Positions 33,659 through 42,157 of a stretch of 62,166 bases of DNA are shown here, one piece after another (position 1 is the stretch's first letter; each line of letters opens with the position of its first letter). Made by a program: the position numbers and the translations under genes. The notes under the pieces are model-generated. The model saw only the letters and a list, made by a program, of their open reading frames with translations, had not been told where the DNA came from and ran no database searches. The stretch spans positions 1-62,166 of the forward strand of contig MEOK01000028.1 in the NCBI GenBank assembly GCA_001769195.1. The letters are read 5' to 3'. Source of the DNA: Bacteroidetes bacterium GWF2_40_14 (GTDB taxonomy: Bacteria; Bacteroidota; Bacteroidia; Bacteroidales; UBA932).

Positions 33659-34225
33659 TTATTTATAGTTTGAATACTTCCTTAAATTCTCTGCTGTTAC
33701 AGGAATTCCTCTCATTTCACATTTTTGGGCTGCTGTTGTTGCAAGAGGAGCAACTATCCAGAATATAATGTAAGCCCAAAAGCCGGTACCACCCAGAAAG
33801 AAGGCGATAGCAAAAAGCACTCTCAGCAGAACAACATCTACGTTTAAATAGAGAGCCAATCCTGCGCAAACACCTCCGATTGTCTTGTTCTCGGGGTCTC
33901 TGTACAACTTCTTGACGGCATATCCGCTATAAGTTGTCTCCTTTTTTGATGTAAAATCATCTTCCATCGCTTCACCGTCGGGCATTCCCAACTGAGCAAT
34001 GATCTTGTTGACAAGGGGCAAATTCACAACCTCCTGTCCTGTCTTGAGATATTCAGAAAAGAGCTCGGCTATTCTCTGCTCGAGGTCCTCCATGACATCT
34101 CCGGTCTGAACACCCATTCTGGTTCTTTCACGGAACTTTTCAAGGTATTTGTCCAATTTTTGATAGGCGTCTTCGTCAATTATAAAACTTCTTCCGCCTA
34201 TCCCTACATTTACAACTTTTTTCAT
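33659..34225 (-). CDS. PspC-domain protein (short)
   Basis: A 188-residue protein started at ATG 34225; the longer frame begins before the likely promoter. It carries the same N-terminal domain as the 532-residue neighbour (KKVVNVGIGGRSFIIDEDAY) and one PspC domain (YRDPENKTIGGVCAGLALYL), with two hydrophobic segments (about 125-165). It is first in the PspC-PadR-PspC unit, with a TATATTTG box at 34265-34272. Confidence 0.88.
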   Translation of the reverse strand: MKKVVNVGIGGRSFIIDEDAYQKLDKYLEKFRERTRMGVQTGDVMEDLEQRIAELFSEYLKTGQEVVNLPLVNKIIAQLGMPDGEAMEDDFTSKKETTYSGYAVKKLYRDPENKTIGGVCAGLALYLNVDVVLLRVLFAIAFFLGGTGFWAYIIFWIVAPLATTAAQKCEMRGIPVTAENLRKYSNYK

Positions 34226-34264
34226 TTTTATATAGTATTTAAAGTTCCACAGTATTTGGTGCTG

Positions 34265-34272
34265 CAAATATA
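34265..34272 (-). promoter_or_regulatory. -7 box TATATTTG of the PspC-PadR module
   Basis: A minus-strand TAnnTTTG match about 40 bp upstream of ATG 34225, downstream of the secG terminator. Confidence 0.5.
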
Positions 34273-34318
34273 TAAATAAATATTATTACCTTGTATCACA
34301 TAGTAGTAAATATTTTCA

Positions 34319-34352
34319 TAAAAAAAGCCCGTTACCAACGTAACGAGCTCAT
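34319..34352 (-). terminator. Rho-independent terminator after secG
   Basis: Read on the minus strand, AGCTCGTTAC and GTAACGGGCT pair (one mismatch) around a short CGTTG-type loop and are followed by seven T residues. It lies about 25 bp beyond the secG stop and separates the operon from the PspC module. Confidence 0.85.
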
Positions 34353-34374
34353 ATTCTGCTAGAAAATTTTTCTA

Positions 34375-34728
34375 TTATTTTTGTGTCGCCGGCTTATCTG
34401 TAGCTGGAGTTGTTGTAGGATTGGTTGTAGGAAACTCCGGTTGTCCTTGAATTGGTGCTGAATTTTCAATTCTCTGCTGTATCGCATTTTGTTTTTCACT
34501 GTTTCCGGTTGAAACAAATGCTGTAGCCATTACGCATAGAACAATAATTGCTATTGCAAGAGTCCATGTTGCTTTTTCCAGAAAGTCTGCTGTCTGACGA
34601 ACACCAAATGTCTGGTTACCTGATGCAAAGTTTGCAGCTAATCCGCCGCCTTTTGAATTTTGCACTAAAACTATAATAGTCAGCAATATGCTGGCTATAA
34701 TAATTATGATGGAAATTGCTGTGTACAT
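34375..34728 (-). CDS. secG: Preprotein translocase subunit SecG
   Basis: A 117-residue inner-membrane protein with two helices (about 3-22 and 55-75) separated by the QNSKGGGLAANF loop that identifies SecG. The C-terminal tail is Pro/Thr-rich, as is common in Bacteroidota. It is the last gene of the sigma54-activator/lptE/TPR-like/secG operon and is followed by a terminator. Confidence 0.95.
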   Translation of the reverse strand: MYTAISIIIIIASILLTIIVLVQNSKGGGLAANFASGNQTFGVRQTADFLEKATWTLAIAIIVLCVMATAFVSTGNSEKQNAIQQRIENSAPIQGQPEFPTTNPTTTPATDKPATQK

Positions 34729-34732
34729 AATA

Positions 34733-35404
34733 TCATTGGTTGTGTTTACTCTTTAATTCCTGAACAAGGGTTGCAAAGTAAGTACTTTTTTCCGGATATA
34801 ACAAAATAAGTTTTGCATAAACCTCTATCGCTCTTTTGTAAAAGCACTGTTCGGTGTAAATTCTTGCCAGCGTCTCTGTGTAGAAACCCGAGTCATCGAA
34901 TTTCTCTCCCAGTTCAATCTCCTCAGCTGACTGATTTTCATTATACTGACTATTTGTATTGGATCTTAGCAGCGATGGCTTCTCTGCAATAAACTTGTCG
35001 AGTGGCTTTGCGGTATCCAGCTTTACTTCTTCAAAGTCGTTCTTGTCAAAGTAGTCGCCTCCAGCAAGGACTATTTTAGGAAGATCGTTTATATGTAAAG
35101 GGTCAGATTCTATAACAAACGAAATCTCGTCTGTTTCCGGCATTTCAACAGGCTCAGGTGTATCTGCTTTTTCTGTAATCTCAGGAGTTACTGTTTCTTG
35201 AACAATGGTTCCCGTGTGAATTGTCTTAGATGTCTCGTAGAGTCTCTCCCTGGAATAGACATATGCCGCGGTCCTGTTAAGAGATGCAATTTTCTGCTCT
35301 TCTCCTAGTTCGCATGCCTTTTTAAAAAGTTCCAGATGTGCCAGCGAGAACCAAGGGTATGTACTAATTGTCTGCTCAAGGGCAGAAATGTCAATATTAT
35401 TCAT
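34733..35404 (-). CDS. Conserved Bacteroidales hypothetical with TPR-like C-terminus
   Basis: A 223-residue protein without signal peptide or membrane helix. The middle (about 70-150) is acidic and looks disordered. The C-terminal 50 residues contain one TPR-like pair (YTETLARIYTEQCFYKRAIEVY followed by AKLILLYPEKSTYF; shown in two parts of one region). It sits between lptE (2 bp) and secG (4 bp), so it may assist envelope biogenesis; the function is not known. Confidence 0.75.
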   Translation of the reverse strand: MNNIDISALEQTISTYPWFSLAHLELFKKACELGEEQKIASLNRTAAYVYSRERLYETSKTIHTGTIVQETVTPEITEKADTPEPVEMPETDEISFVIESDPLHINDLPKIVLAGGDYFDKNDFEEVKLDTAKPLDKFIAEKPSLLRSNTNSQYNENQSAEEIELGEKFDDSGFYTETLARIYTEQCFYKRAIEVYAKLILLYPEKSTYFATLVQELKSKHNQ

Positions 35405-35406
35405 AA

Positions 35407-35904
35407 CTACCAGTTTGCAACTGTTGCATTAAAAACATCCTCAACCAGTTTTTCCACTATGGCATCCACAAGCCTTGCCTCTACCTGATCAAGGCTACTG
35501 GTAGATGGGTAATCCATGAACTGTGCATACGTCTTCTCAAAGTTTTCCTTTGGATACTTATTGTTCGTGAATTTTATCTTTATGGTAATGGTGAGTCTGT
35601 TCTGGGAAGCGACCTCCTGTGCGGTAACTGCAAGAGAAGTGGTTTCATAGGCAACAATGTCTCCTTCAATAAAGAGGTCTCCATTGGAAGGATCAAGCCT
35701 AAGACTTGTCAGCTTTTTGTATTTGTCCTTTAGGGCCTCTGTGAGAGTATTGCTAAGCGAAGGATTAACCCTCATGGCCCTGTTCTGAATGTAATCTATA
35801 GTAATGGATTTAACATCCGGTGCAATAGAGGTACCTGAAAATGAATACCAACTGCAAGACTGGACTATAATTAGTATAAAGAGAGCTATTGATGATTTTT
35901 TCAT
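35407..35904 (-). CDS. lptE: LptE-like LPS-assembly lipoprotein
   Basis: A 165-residue lipoprotein with signal SSIALFILIIVQSCSWYSFSG (lipobox Cys near residue 17) and an LptE-type pattern: strands with SITIDYIQNRA, then helices LSNTLTEALKDKYKK and a C-terminal helix LVDAIVEKLVEDVFN. LptE forms the outer-membrane plug of LptD. Its ATG overlaps the TGA of the upstream activator gene (ATGA). Confidence 0.85.
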   Translation of the reverse strand: MKKSSIALFILIIVQSCSWYSFSGTSIAPDVKSITIDYIQNRAMRVNPSLSNTLTEALKDKYKKLTSLRLDPSNGDLFIEGDIVAYETTSLAVTAQEVASQNRLTITIKIKFTNNKYPKENFEKTYAQFMDYPSTSSLDQVEARLVDAIVEKLVEDVFNATVANW

Positions 35905-37079
35905 AGGTCTAAATTTAGCTCTTTTATCTTACGATACAATGTTCTTTCTGAAATACCCAGTTCTGTGGCAGCGGCTTTTCTTTTTCCACTATGCTTTTCA
36001 AGTGCTTTTTTTATAAGGTCGGCACTCATGTTTTGTATTGAAAAATTCTGAAAGTCCTGGCCGGTAGACATTTCTGCATCTTCGTCGTAATCCACAACAG
36101 AGGTATCTTCTATGCCACCCGGAATGTCCTTTGGGCCAGTCAGAATTGCGCCTGTTTGAGAGCCCTGTTGCTGATGCAGCTGGTTCTTTAGCTCCTCCAC
36201 CTCCTGCCTGAGCTGGTATAGAATTTTATAGATAATGTCTCTGTCTGTAAGATAGTCAGGATTATGCCCGTCTGTTTTTACCGGAAGGTGGTTTGGATTG
36301 TCTTGTGGCAGATATTTTTTTAATACCTCAGCACCTATCAGTCTGTTATGCTCAATGACAGAAATCTGTTCCGCAATGCTTTTAAGCTGTCTTATATTGC
36401 CCGGCCATCTGTATGAATCCAGAATGTGAGTGGCCTCCGGAGTGAGTTTAACTGCGGGCATTTTATACTTGTCAGCAAAATCAAGTGCAAATTTTTTAAA
36501 AAGAAGGTGAATGTCCTCTCTCCTTTCTCTGAGAGATGGCACAATAATAGGTACTGTATTGAGTCTGTAGTAGAGATCCTCCCTGAACTTGCCTGTCTCA
36601 ATTGCCCTTTGTATATTGACATTTGTGGCAGCAATCACTCTTACGTCTGTCTTCTGTGCCTTTGAAGAGCCAACCTTGATAAATTCCCCTGACTGCAGTA
36701 CCCTAAGAAGCCTAACCTGAGTAGAAAGAGGCAGTTCTGCAACCTCATCAAGAAAAAGTGTTCCTCCGTCAGCAACCTCGAAGTATCCCTTTCTTGTCTC
36801 TATTGCACCGGTGAAAGAGCCCTTTTCGTGTCCAAACAATTCTGAATCAATTGTCCCTTCCGGAATGGCTCCACAGTTTACAGCTATATACTGGTTGTGC
36901 TTTCTGGGGCTGTTCAGGTGTATTATCTGTGGGAATACCTCTTTACCAACTCCACTCTCCCCTGTAATCAGTACAGACAGATCTGTCCCGGCAACCTGAA
37001 CCGCAATGTCAATTGCTCTGTTAAGTGTGGGATTATCACCAATTATATCAAACCTTAGTTTAATTGCCCGTATATCCAT
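35901..37079 (-). CDS. Sigma54-type AAA+ activator without receiver domain
   Basis: A 392-residue protein started at ATG 37079. The AAA+ domain begins almost at the N-terminus: Walker A GESGVGKE (40-47), the sigma54-contact loop GSFTGA (87-92; Ser replaces the usual Ala), and Walker B GGTLFLDEV (about 104-112). A Fis-type helix-turn-helix is at the end (KRKAAATELGISERTLYRKIK). No receiver or GAF domain precedes the AAA+ part, so control must come from another protein or from expression level. It is first in the operon with lptE and secG. Its ATG lies 6 bp after a TATTTTTG box, so the mRNA is probably leaderless. Confidence 0.92.
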   Translation of the reverse strand: MDIRAIKLRFDIIGDNPTLNRAIDIAVQVAGTDLSVLITGESGVGKEVFPQIIHLNSPRKHNQYIAVNCGAIPEGTIDSELFGHEKGSFTGAIETRKGYFEVADGGTLFLDEVAELPLSTQVRLLRVLQSGEFIKVGSSKAQKTDVRVIAATNVNIQRAIETGKFREDLYYRLNTVPIIVPSLRERREDIHLLFKKFALDFADKYKMPAVKLTPEATHILDSYRWPGNIRQLKSIAEQISVIEHNRLIGAEVLKKYLPQDNPNHLPVKTDGHNPDYLTDRDIIYKILYQLRQEVEELKNQLHQQQGSQTGAILTGPKDIPGGIEDTSVVDYDEDAEMSTGQDFQNFSIQNMSADLIKKALEKHSGKRKAAATELGISERTLYRKIKELNLDL

Positions 37080-37085
37080 AATCTG

Positions 37086-37093
37086 CAAAAATA
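37086..37093 (-). promoter_or_regulatory. -7 box TATTTTTG of the activator-lptE-secG operon, leaderless arrangement
   Basis: Minus-strand TATTTTTG ends 6 bp before ATG 37079. The divergent kdsB box is only 12 bp away. Confidence 0.55.
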
Positions 37094-37104
37094 GATAAAA
37101 TTTG

Positions 37105-37112
37105 TACCTTTG
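37105..37112 (+). promoter_or_regulatory. -7 box TACCTTTG of kdsB
   Basis: A perfect TAnnTTTG match 22 bp upstream of ATG 37135; it rules against the in-frame TTG at 37102 as start. Confidence 0.6.
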
Positions 37113-37134
37113 GAAAATTTTAAACCCATTTGCA

Positions 37135-37896
37135 ATGAAAATCCTTGCTATAATTCCCTCAAGATATGGATCGACCCGCTTTCCGGGAAAACCCCTGATT
37201 CAGATTGATGGCAAAACAATGATACAAAGGGTTTATGAGCGCAGCTCTTTGGCTTTCGGTCATGTCTGCGTTGCGACAGACGATAAGCGGATTTTTGATG
37301 AGGTTGTCCGTTTTGGAGGCGATGTGGTCATGACCTCATCCAGTCATAAAAGTGGCACGGACAGATGTTATGAGGCTCTGAAAATTGTTGAAGAAAGAGA
37401 TTCTGTAAGATTTGATATCATAGTGAATGTTCAGGGGGACGAACCATTTATTTTGCCCGAACAACTTTTGGAGCTAATTGGCTGCTTTGATGACAGTGGT
37501 ACAAAAATTGCGACCCTTGTAAAGAAGTTTTCACCTGAAGAGGACATTTTTAACACCAATAGCCCTAAAGTGGTGATTACCAACGACAATTATGCGCTTT
37601 ACTTCAGCAGGAATGCAATACCTTTTCAGCGTGGAGCTGACCAAAAAGAGTGGAGTGGAAATATGACTTATTATAAACATATAGGTTTGTATGCCTTTAC
37701 CCGAGATGCGCTTAATACTGTTTCCAGGATGGAGCAAACCTCACTTGAGAAAGCCGAGCAACTGGAACAACTAAGATGGCTTGAGAACGGCATTAAAATA
37801 AAAGTTGCCGTAACTCAGCATCCTTCTTATTCAATAGACACACCGGAGGATATTGCATATTTAACATCGAACGGTATTATTAGATTTAGTGTTTGA
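37135..37896 (+). CDS. kdsB: 3-deoxy-manno-octulosonate cytidylyltransferase
   Basis: A 253-residue enzyme that activates KDO as CMP-KDO for lipid A/LPS core synthesis. The N-terminal IIPSRYGSTRFPGKPL nucleotide-binding motif, NVQGDEPFI and the C-terminal SIDTPEDI segment are standard for KdsB. ATG 37135 is preferred over the TTG in the same frame because of the promoter position and the family N-terminus. It is next to lptE on the other strand, so LPS functions cluster here. Confidence 0.96.
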   Translation: MKILAIIPSRYGSTRFPGKPLIQIDGKTMIQRVYERSSLAFGHVCVATDDKRIFDEVVRFGGDVVMTSSSHKSGTDRCYEALKIVEERDSVRFDIIVNVQGDEPFILPEQLLELIGCFDDSGTKIATLVKKFSPEEDIFNTNSPKVVITNDNYALYFSRNAIPFQRGADQKEWSGNMTYYKHIGLYAFTRDALNTVSRMEQTSLEKAEQLEQLRWLENGIKIKVAVTQHPSYSIDTPEDIAYLTSNGIIRFSV

Positions 37897-37904
37897 AATA
37901 TTCT

Positions 37905-37912
37905 TATATTTG
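37905..37912 (+). promoter_or_regulatory. -7 box TATATTTG for the gene at 37953
   Basis: A TAnnTTTG match 40 bp upstream of ATG 37953, just after the kdsB stop. Confidence 0.5.
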
Positions 37913-37952
37913 TAGCTTGAGTAGCCAATTTATTAATAAAATCACATACATA

Positions 37953-39608
37953 ATGAAAAAAAATTTTTTAAAAATCCTTACTGTAGCCTTTATTGGTCTT
38001 ACTGCACTCTCTTGCAGCAATCCATCCAAAATGGCTAAAGACGCACAGCTGGTAAGCGTGCAGAACAACCCTAAGGTGCTTGAAGTTATTGCTGACGAGA
38101 TTACTGCAACATACACTATGAGCTTTCCGGAAGGATACTTCCATCCAAAAGCAATACTAGAAGTTGTTCCTGTTTTAGTTTATCAGGGAGGCGAAGTTGC
38201 TGCTCCTGCATTTAAGCTTCAGGGAGAAAAAATAACCGACAACTTTCAGTCGATTCCTCTTGCAGGCGGCAAAGCCAGCAATACTGTAAAGTTTGCATAT
38301 AAACCCGGAATGGAGGCTTCTCATCTGGAAATCAGGGTGGCTGTATGGAACAAGGACAAGAAGATTGATTTTCCTGCTCCTTACAAGCTTGCAGACGGAG
38401 CAAACATTACCTATAAATTGGTGCACACTTCCGGAACTACAGCTCTTACTTCTTACGATTATAAAAAAGTGATTGCTGAGAAAAAAGAGACACAGATTCT
38501 TTATACAATAAACAGTTCAGTTGTTCGTCCAAAAGAACTTACAAAAGCCGAAATCAAAGAATTCGAAAAATTCCTTGCCGACACAGAAGCTGATACCCGC
38601 AGAGAAGTAAAGAGTACAAATATTGTAGCTTACGCATCTCCGGACGGCTCAATGGATATAAACAGCAAGCTTTCTGACAAACGTGGGGAAACTGCAAAAA
38701 GTGCGTTTGACATAATCACAAAAAAGGCTCCGGTAAATGCACCGGTAAATGTCTCAACAATTGCAGAAGACTGGGATGGTTTTCAGGAACTTGTAGCTGC
38801 CTCAACAATTCAGGACAAAGAGCTTATCCTTCGCGTGCTCTCTATGTATAGCGATCCTATGGTACGTGAGAGAGAGATCAAGAATATGTCAAAAGTGTTC
38901 AAAACGCTTGCCGACAAAGTCCTTCCTGAACTTCGCAGAGCAAGATTCATTGCCAATGTGGACTACTCTAACTATAATGACGAGGAGCTTGTTGAGCTTA
39001 CAAAGACTAACATCGAGATCATGGATGTTGAGGCTCTTTTATACTCTGCTACTTTAGTTAAAGACTTTGATGCAAAAGTGAAGATCTATACAAAAGCCGG
39101 TGAGAAGTTCAAGGACGACCGTGCATACAACAACCTTGTAGCAACATATCTTGACAATGGCAAACTTCCGGAAGCTAAGATTGCACTGGCCAAGATTGGC
39201 AACAAAACATCCAAATATTACTACAACAATGCAGGTATCATTGCTCTAAGAGACAACAATCTTAAAGGAGCATCTGAAATGTTCAAAAAATCCGATCTTC
39301 CTGTTTCCAGACAAAATCTTGCAATTATTGATATTCTGGAAGGCAGGTACAACGACGCTGTTGCAAAACTTGCAGGAACAGGAGACGACAATGAAGGGAT
39401 AGCTTACATTCTTACAAACCAGCTTGACAAAGCCTCAAAGGCCATTACTCATATGTGTCCACACGCTGCTTACATGCGCGCCGTGATTGCTGCCCGTCAG
39501 GGTAACATGACCGAAGTTGCAAAACAACTGGATATCGTTTACAGTAAGAGTGAAGCTTTGAAACTGCGTTCACAAAAAGATATAGAGTTCGCAAAGTTCC
39601 GTGAATAG
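37953..39608 (+). CDS. TPR/OmpA-like lipoprotein, conserved in Bacteroidales
   Basis: A 551-residue lipoprotein: signal KILTVAFIGLTALSCS gives Cys near residue 20. The first half is beta-rich. The centre has an OmpA-like motif (VAYASPDGSMDINSKLSDKR, about residues 225-245) as seen in peptidoglycan-binding proteins. The C-terminal half (about 340-530) is helical with TPR-like pairs. ATG 37953 follows the promoter box; an upstream in-frame start would place coding sequence ahead of it. The layout suggests an outer-membrane/peptidoglycan scaffold, but the exact role is unknown. The stop TAG lies within a partial palindromic-element end. Confidence 0.8.
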   Translation: MKKNFLKILTVAFIGLTALSCSNPSKMAKDAQLVSVQNNPKVLEVIADEITATYTMSFPEGYFHPKAILEVVPVLVYQGGEVAAPAFKLQGEKITDNFQSIPLAGGKASNTVKFAYKPGMEASHLEIRVAVWNKDKKIDFPAPYKLADGANITYKLVHTSGTTALTSYDYKKVIAEKKETQILYTINSSVVRPKELTKAEIKEFEKFLADTEADTRREVKSTNIVAYASPDGSMDINSKLSDKRGETAKSAFDIITKKAPVNAPVNVSTIAEDWDGFQELVAASTIQDKELILRVLSMYSDPMVREREIKNMSKVFKTLADKVLPELRRARFIANVDYSNYNDEELVELTKTNIEIMDVEALLYSATLVKDFDAKVKIYTKAGEKFKDDRAYNNLVATYLDNGKLPEAKIALAKIGNKTSKYYYNNAGIIALRDNNLKGASEMFKKSDLPVSRQNLAIIDILEGRYNDAVAKLAGTGDDNEGIAYILTNQLDKASKAITHMCPHAAYMRAVIAARQGNMTEVAKQLDIVYSKSEALKLRSQKDIEFAKFRE

Positions 39609-39640
39609 TGTACAGGGACGTATAGGGTATAACCCGTATA
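39606..39640 (+). repeat. Partial end of the palindromic element family (copy F)
   Basis: TAGTGTACAGGGACGTATAG (39606-39625) resembles the terminal repeat of copies C and D, and its first three bases are the stop codon of the upstream gene. It continues into a short hairpin (ATAGGGT with ACCCGTAT), but no inner arms follow. It reads as a solo end or decayed copy. Confidence 0.55.
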
Positions 39641-39660
39641 AGTGTTTAAACCATATTAAC

Positions 39661-39692
39661 AAGCCGTCCATTCAGGGCGGCTTGATTTTTTT
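39661..39692 (+). terminator. Rho-independent terminator
   Basis: AAGCCGTCC (39661-39669) pairs with GGGCGGCTT (39675-39683), one G-T pair, with loop ATTCA, followed by GATTTTTTT. It terminates the kdsB/TPR-lipoprotein transcripts just ahead of the MG2/plug genes. Confidence 0.85.
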
Positions 39693-39706
39693 GATAAAGC
39701 TTTTTC

Positions 39707-39714
39707 TATCTTTG
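39707..39714 (+). promoter_or_regulatory. -7 box TATCTTTG, leaderless arrangement, for the gene at 39721
   Basis: TATCTTTG ends 6 bp before ATG 39721, so transcription would begin at or next to the start codon. It lies directly downstream of the terminator at 39661. Confidence 0.6.
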
Positions 39715-39720
39715 TAATTC

Positions 39721-42072
39721 ATGAAAAATCACACCTATATACTGATATTGATTCTTACCAGCTTTTGTACCTGGCTCTCTGCCCAGTCAGCAGATTCCGG
39801 TCAGATTGGAACCGATTCACTGGTCTTTGAAGCAGAAAAACTCTACATCCACACAGACAAGGACATATATCTTCCAGGAGAAACTATCTGGTTAAAGGGT
39901 TACCTGGCAAACAGTTCCTTTCTTTCTAAGACTCCTGTCAGCAACTTCATATATGCAGAACTTTATTCTGACACACTGTTATACAGGGTAAAGGTCAGGT
40001 TTTCCGACCTGGGTTTTGCCGGTCAAATAGAACTGAGAGATGATATTGTTCCCGGCAAATACCTATTGAGGGCTTATACTCAAAATATGCAAAACTACCC
40101 TGAAGATGAGATGTTTCATAAAAGACTTGAGGTATTGAGCAAAAACGGGCAACCAGTAAGCGGTTACAATATGCAGGCAAGGACTTCCGGTTATGATATA
40201 GATGTCCAGTTCCTGCCGGAAAGCGGAAGATATATTGTTAACAGACCTGCAAGGATTGCCTTCAAAGCAGTTGGATCAGACGGTAAATCTGCAAATGTAA
40301 GTGTTGTCCTGTACGACTCTGCCGGCAACAATGCAGGAGAATACAAAACAAAACATAATGGAATGGGTCTGATTAATCTAATCTCGGCAGATTCCGGCGG
40401 TTATTATGCCTTAGTAAGCGACAGTTCTGGATTTTCCAGAAAAGTTCAGCTGCCAAAACCGGAAACATCAGGAGCGATAATCGCTGTTAGCAGAATTGGA
40501 GACAAGGTTAGTATTTCTGCTTTTGTCACAAATGATATTAAAAGTCCATTGCTCGTCGTTGGCAATGGATCCGAAGAGTTGTTCCGTAAACCTCTTGGCG
40601 AAACAAACATTGTCCTGCCGGAAGGTTCTCTTGCGAGCGGAGTGTCCTTTGTGCAAATACGGAATGAAAATGATGATATTATTGCAGAAAGACTTTTCTA
40701 TACAGGCAATCCTTACCGGTCAGAATTTGAAATTCTTCACAGCAAAGAACAATATGACAAAAGAGAAAGAGTCAGGCTTAATATTAAGTTAAAAGACCAT
40801 TCGGGCAAACCTGTTTCTGGCGAATTTTCTATATCGGTCACTGATCGCGACCTTGCTCCCTTATTCCTTAATAGACAGAACATCGTAAGCTATATGGAGC
40901 TGATGAGTGAACTCAAGGGAGAGATTGAAGATCCCGGGTATTATTTCAACAATCCTTCGGCAGAAAGTGCAAGATATCTCGACCTGGTTATGATGATTCA
41001 TGGGTGGAGGCATCACACAGAGAGTACGGGAATGTTTAAAAGGGAGTACACTCAGGAGATATCGGGTTCGGTGTCCGGCCTTTTCAAAAAAGATGCAAAG
41101 AATACGACTCTGATGATATTTGCCCCGCAAATCAATCTGCAACAGGCATACTATCTCAATCAAAAAAGCACATTTACTCTGGAGGGTCTAGACTTTACCG
41201 ACAGTACCAAGTTCCTTTTGGGAGTTGTAGGGAAAGGTGGCGGTCAGCTATACGGAGTCAGCATAAATAAGGAGATCTTTCCCCCTCTTACCGTTTCTGC
41301 AAATAAATTTTTCAGTTCTAAAAACACTGAATCAGTACAAAATGCAACAAACCTGAATGTTGCTATATCTGTGGCCGACCAGAACAGATCTCTTACGGAG
41401 ATTGTTGTAGAAGCACAATCAAAGGATTTCTACAGACCAAAATACAACCCATCTCCATTCCAGCAGTCATTCAGCAGGAGCCAGCTAAGGGAGAGGGAAG
41501 AGCTTGAGATGTATGATCAGGTTAATCTGATGGACTACCTTATGATAACTTTCCCCGGGCTCTATATAAGCAGCAACCAGGAGGGCGAACGTGTCTTATA
41601 CTCAGCCAGAGGCGTTACTATGAATGGTCCCGGAAGTCCCCTTCTTTATGTTGACGGACTTCAGTGGACAAGCACTGCTCTTCTTGACCAGTACGGATGG
41701 ACAGTCATGGATGTTGAGAATGTTGCATTTCTTCGCGGCACATCGGGTTCTATGTTTAATACAATCAACGGGGTTATCCTTTTAACTTCCAGAAAAAACA
41801 GTCCCATACAAAAGAGTGCTGCTACAAACACGGCAAAGGTCATGCCTTTGGGATACCAAAAAAGAGTCGAATTCTATGCTCCAAAATATGAGACTCCGGC
41901 AGAGAAAAATTCTACTTTTAAAGACAACAGGAGCACTCTCTACTGGAATCCATGCGTCCGCACAGATGAAAACGGATGCGCAACTTTGACCTTCTACACT
42001 GGCGACCGCGCTCCAAAGCTTAATATCTCAGCAGAAGGTGTCACGTGCTCTGGTGAATTTGTTGCGTATTAG
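39721..42072 (+). CDS. MG2 / TonB-plug outer-membrane-associated protein (paralogue 1)
   Basis: A 783-residue exported protein (signal about 1-21, ending WLSAQ). The N-terminal block EKLYIHTDKDIYLPGETIWL is typical of alpha-2-macroglobulin MG2-type domains in Bacteroidota. Repeated Ig-like beta domains follow, and near residues 600-690 a region resembling a TonB-receptor plug (PLLYVDGLQ, then VAFLRGTSGSMF). There is no C-terminal barrel. Such proteins are thought to act with outer-membrane import or biogenesis systems; no substrate can be read. Paralogue 2 follows in tandem. Confidence 0.8.
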   Translation: MKNHTYILILILTSFCTWLSAQSADSGQIGTDSLVFEAEKLYIHTDKDIYLPGETIWLKGYLANSSFLSKTPVSNFIYAELYSDTLLYRVKVRFSDLGFAGQIELRDDIVPGKYLLRAYTQNMQNYPEDEMFHKRLEVLSKNGQPVSGYNMQARTSGYDIDVQFLPESGRYIVNRPARIAFKAVGSDGKSANVSVVLYDSAGNNAGEYKTKHNGMGLINLISADSGGYYALVSDSSGFSRKVQLPKPETSGAIIAVSRIGDKVSISAFVTNDIKSPLLVVGNGSEELFRKPLGETNIVLPEGSLASGVSFVQIRNENDDIIAERLFYTGNPYRSEFEILHSKEQYDKRERVRLNIKLKDHSGKPVSGEFSISVTDRDLAPLFLNRQNIVSYMELMSELKGEIEDPGYYFNNPSAESARYLDLVMMIHGWRHHTESTGMFKREYTQEISGSVSGLFKKDAKNTTLMIFAPQINLQQAYYLNQKSTFTLEGLDFTDSTKFLLGVVGKGGGQLYGVSINKEIFPPLTVSANKFFSSKNTESVQNATNLNVAISVADQNRSLTEIVVEAQSKDFYRPKYNPSPFQQSFSRSQLREREELEMYDQVNLMDYLMITFPGLYISSNQEGERVLYSARGVTMNGPGSPLLYVDGLQWTSTALLDQYGWTVMDVENVAFLRGTSGSMFNTINGVILLTSRKNSPIQKSAATNTAKVMPLGYQKRVEFYAPKYETPAEKNSTFKDNRSTLYWNPCVRTDENGCATLTFYTGDRAPKLNISAEGVTCSGEFVAY

Positions 42073-42103
42073 GCACATGGTAAAATAAAATGTGCTATTT
42101 TTG
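42073..42103 (+). terminator. Weak terminator-like hairpin between the MG2/plug paralogues
   Basis: GCACAT (42073-42078) pairs with ATGTGC (42090-42095), followed by TATTTTTG. The T-run is also a TAnnTTTG promoter match (42096-42103) for the next gene, so the same bases may end one transcript and start another. Confidence 0.4.
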
Positions 42104-42157
42104 ATAATTGTTCTCTAATTAGCTTAAATAGTGCATATTTCTTTTATAAAACCTTTT

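Noticed and set aside
37086-37112. Sigma54 (-24/-12) promoter controlled by the adjacent activator
   Set aside because: No GG-N10-GC element with the usual TGGCAC/TTGCA pattern was found near the activator operon; the visible boxes are of the TAnnTTTG type.
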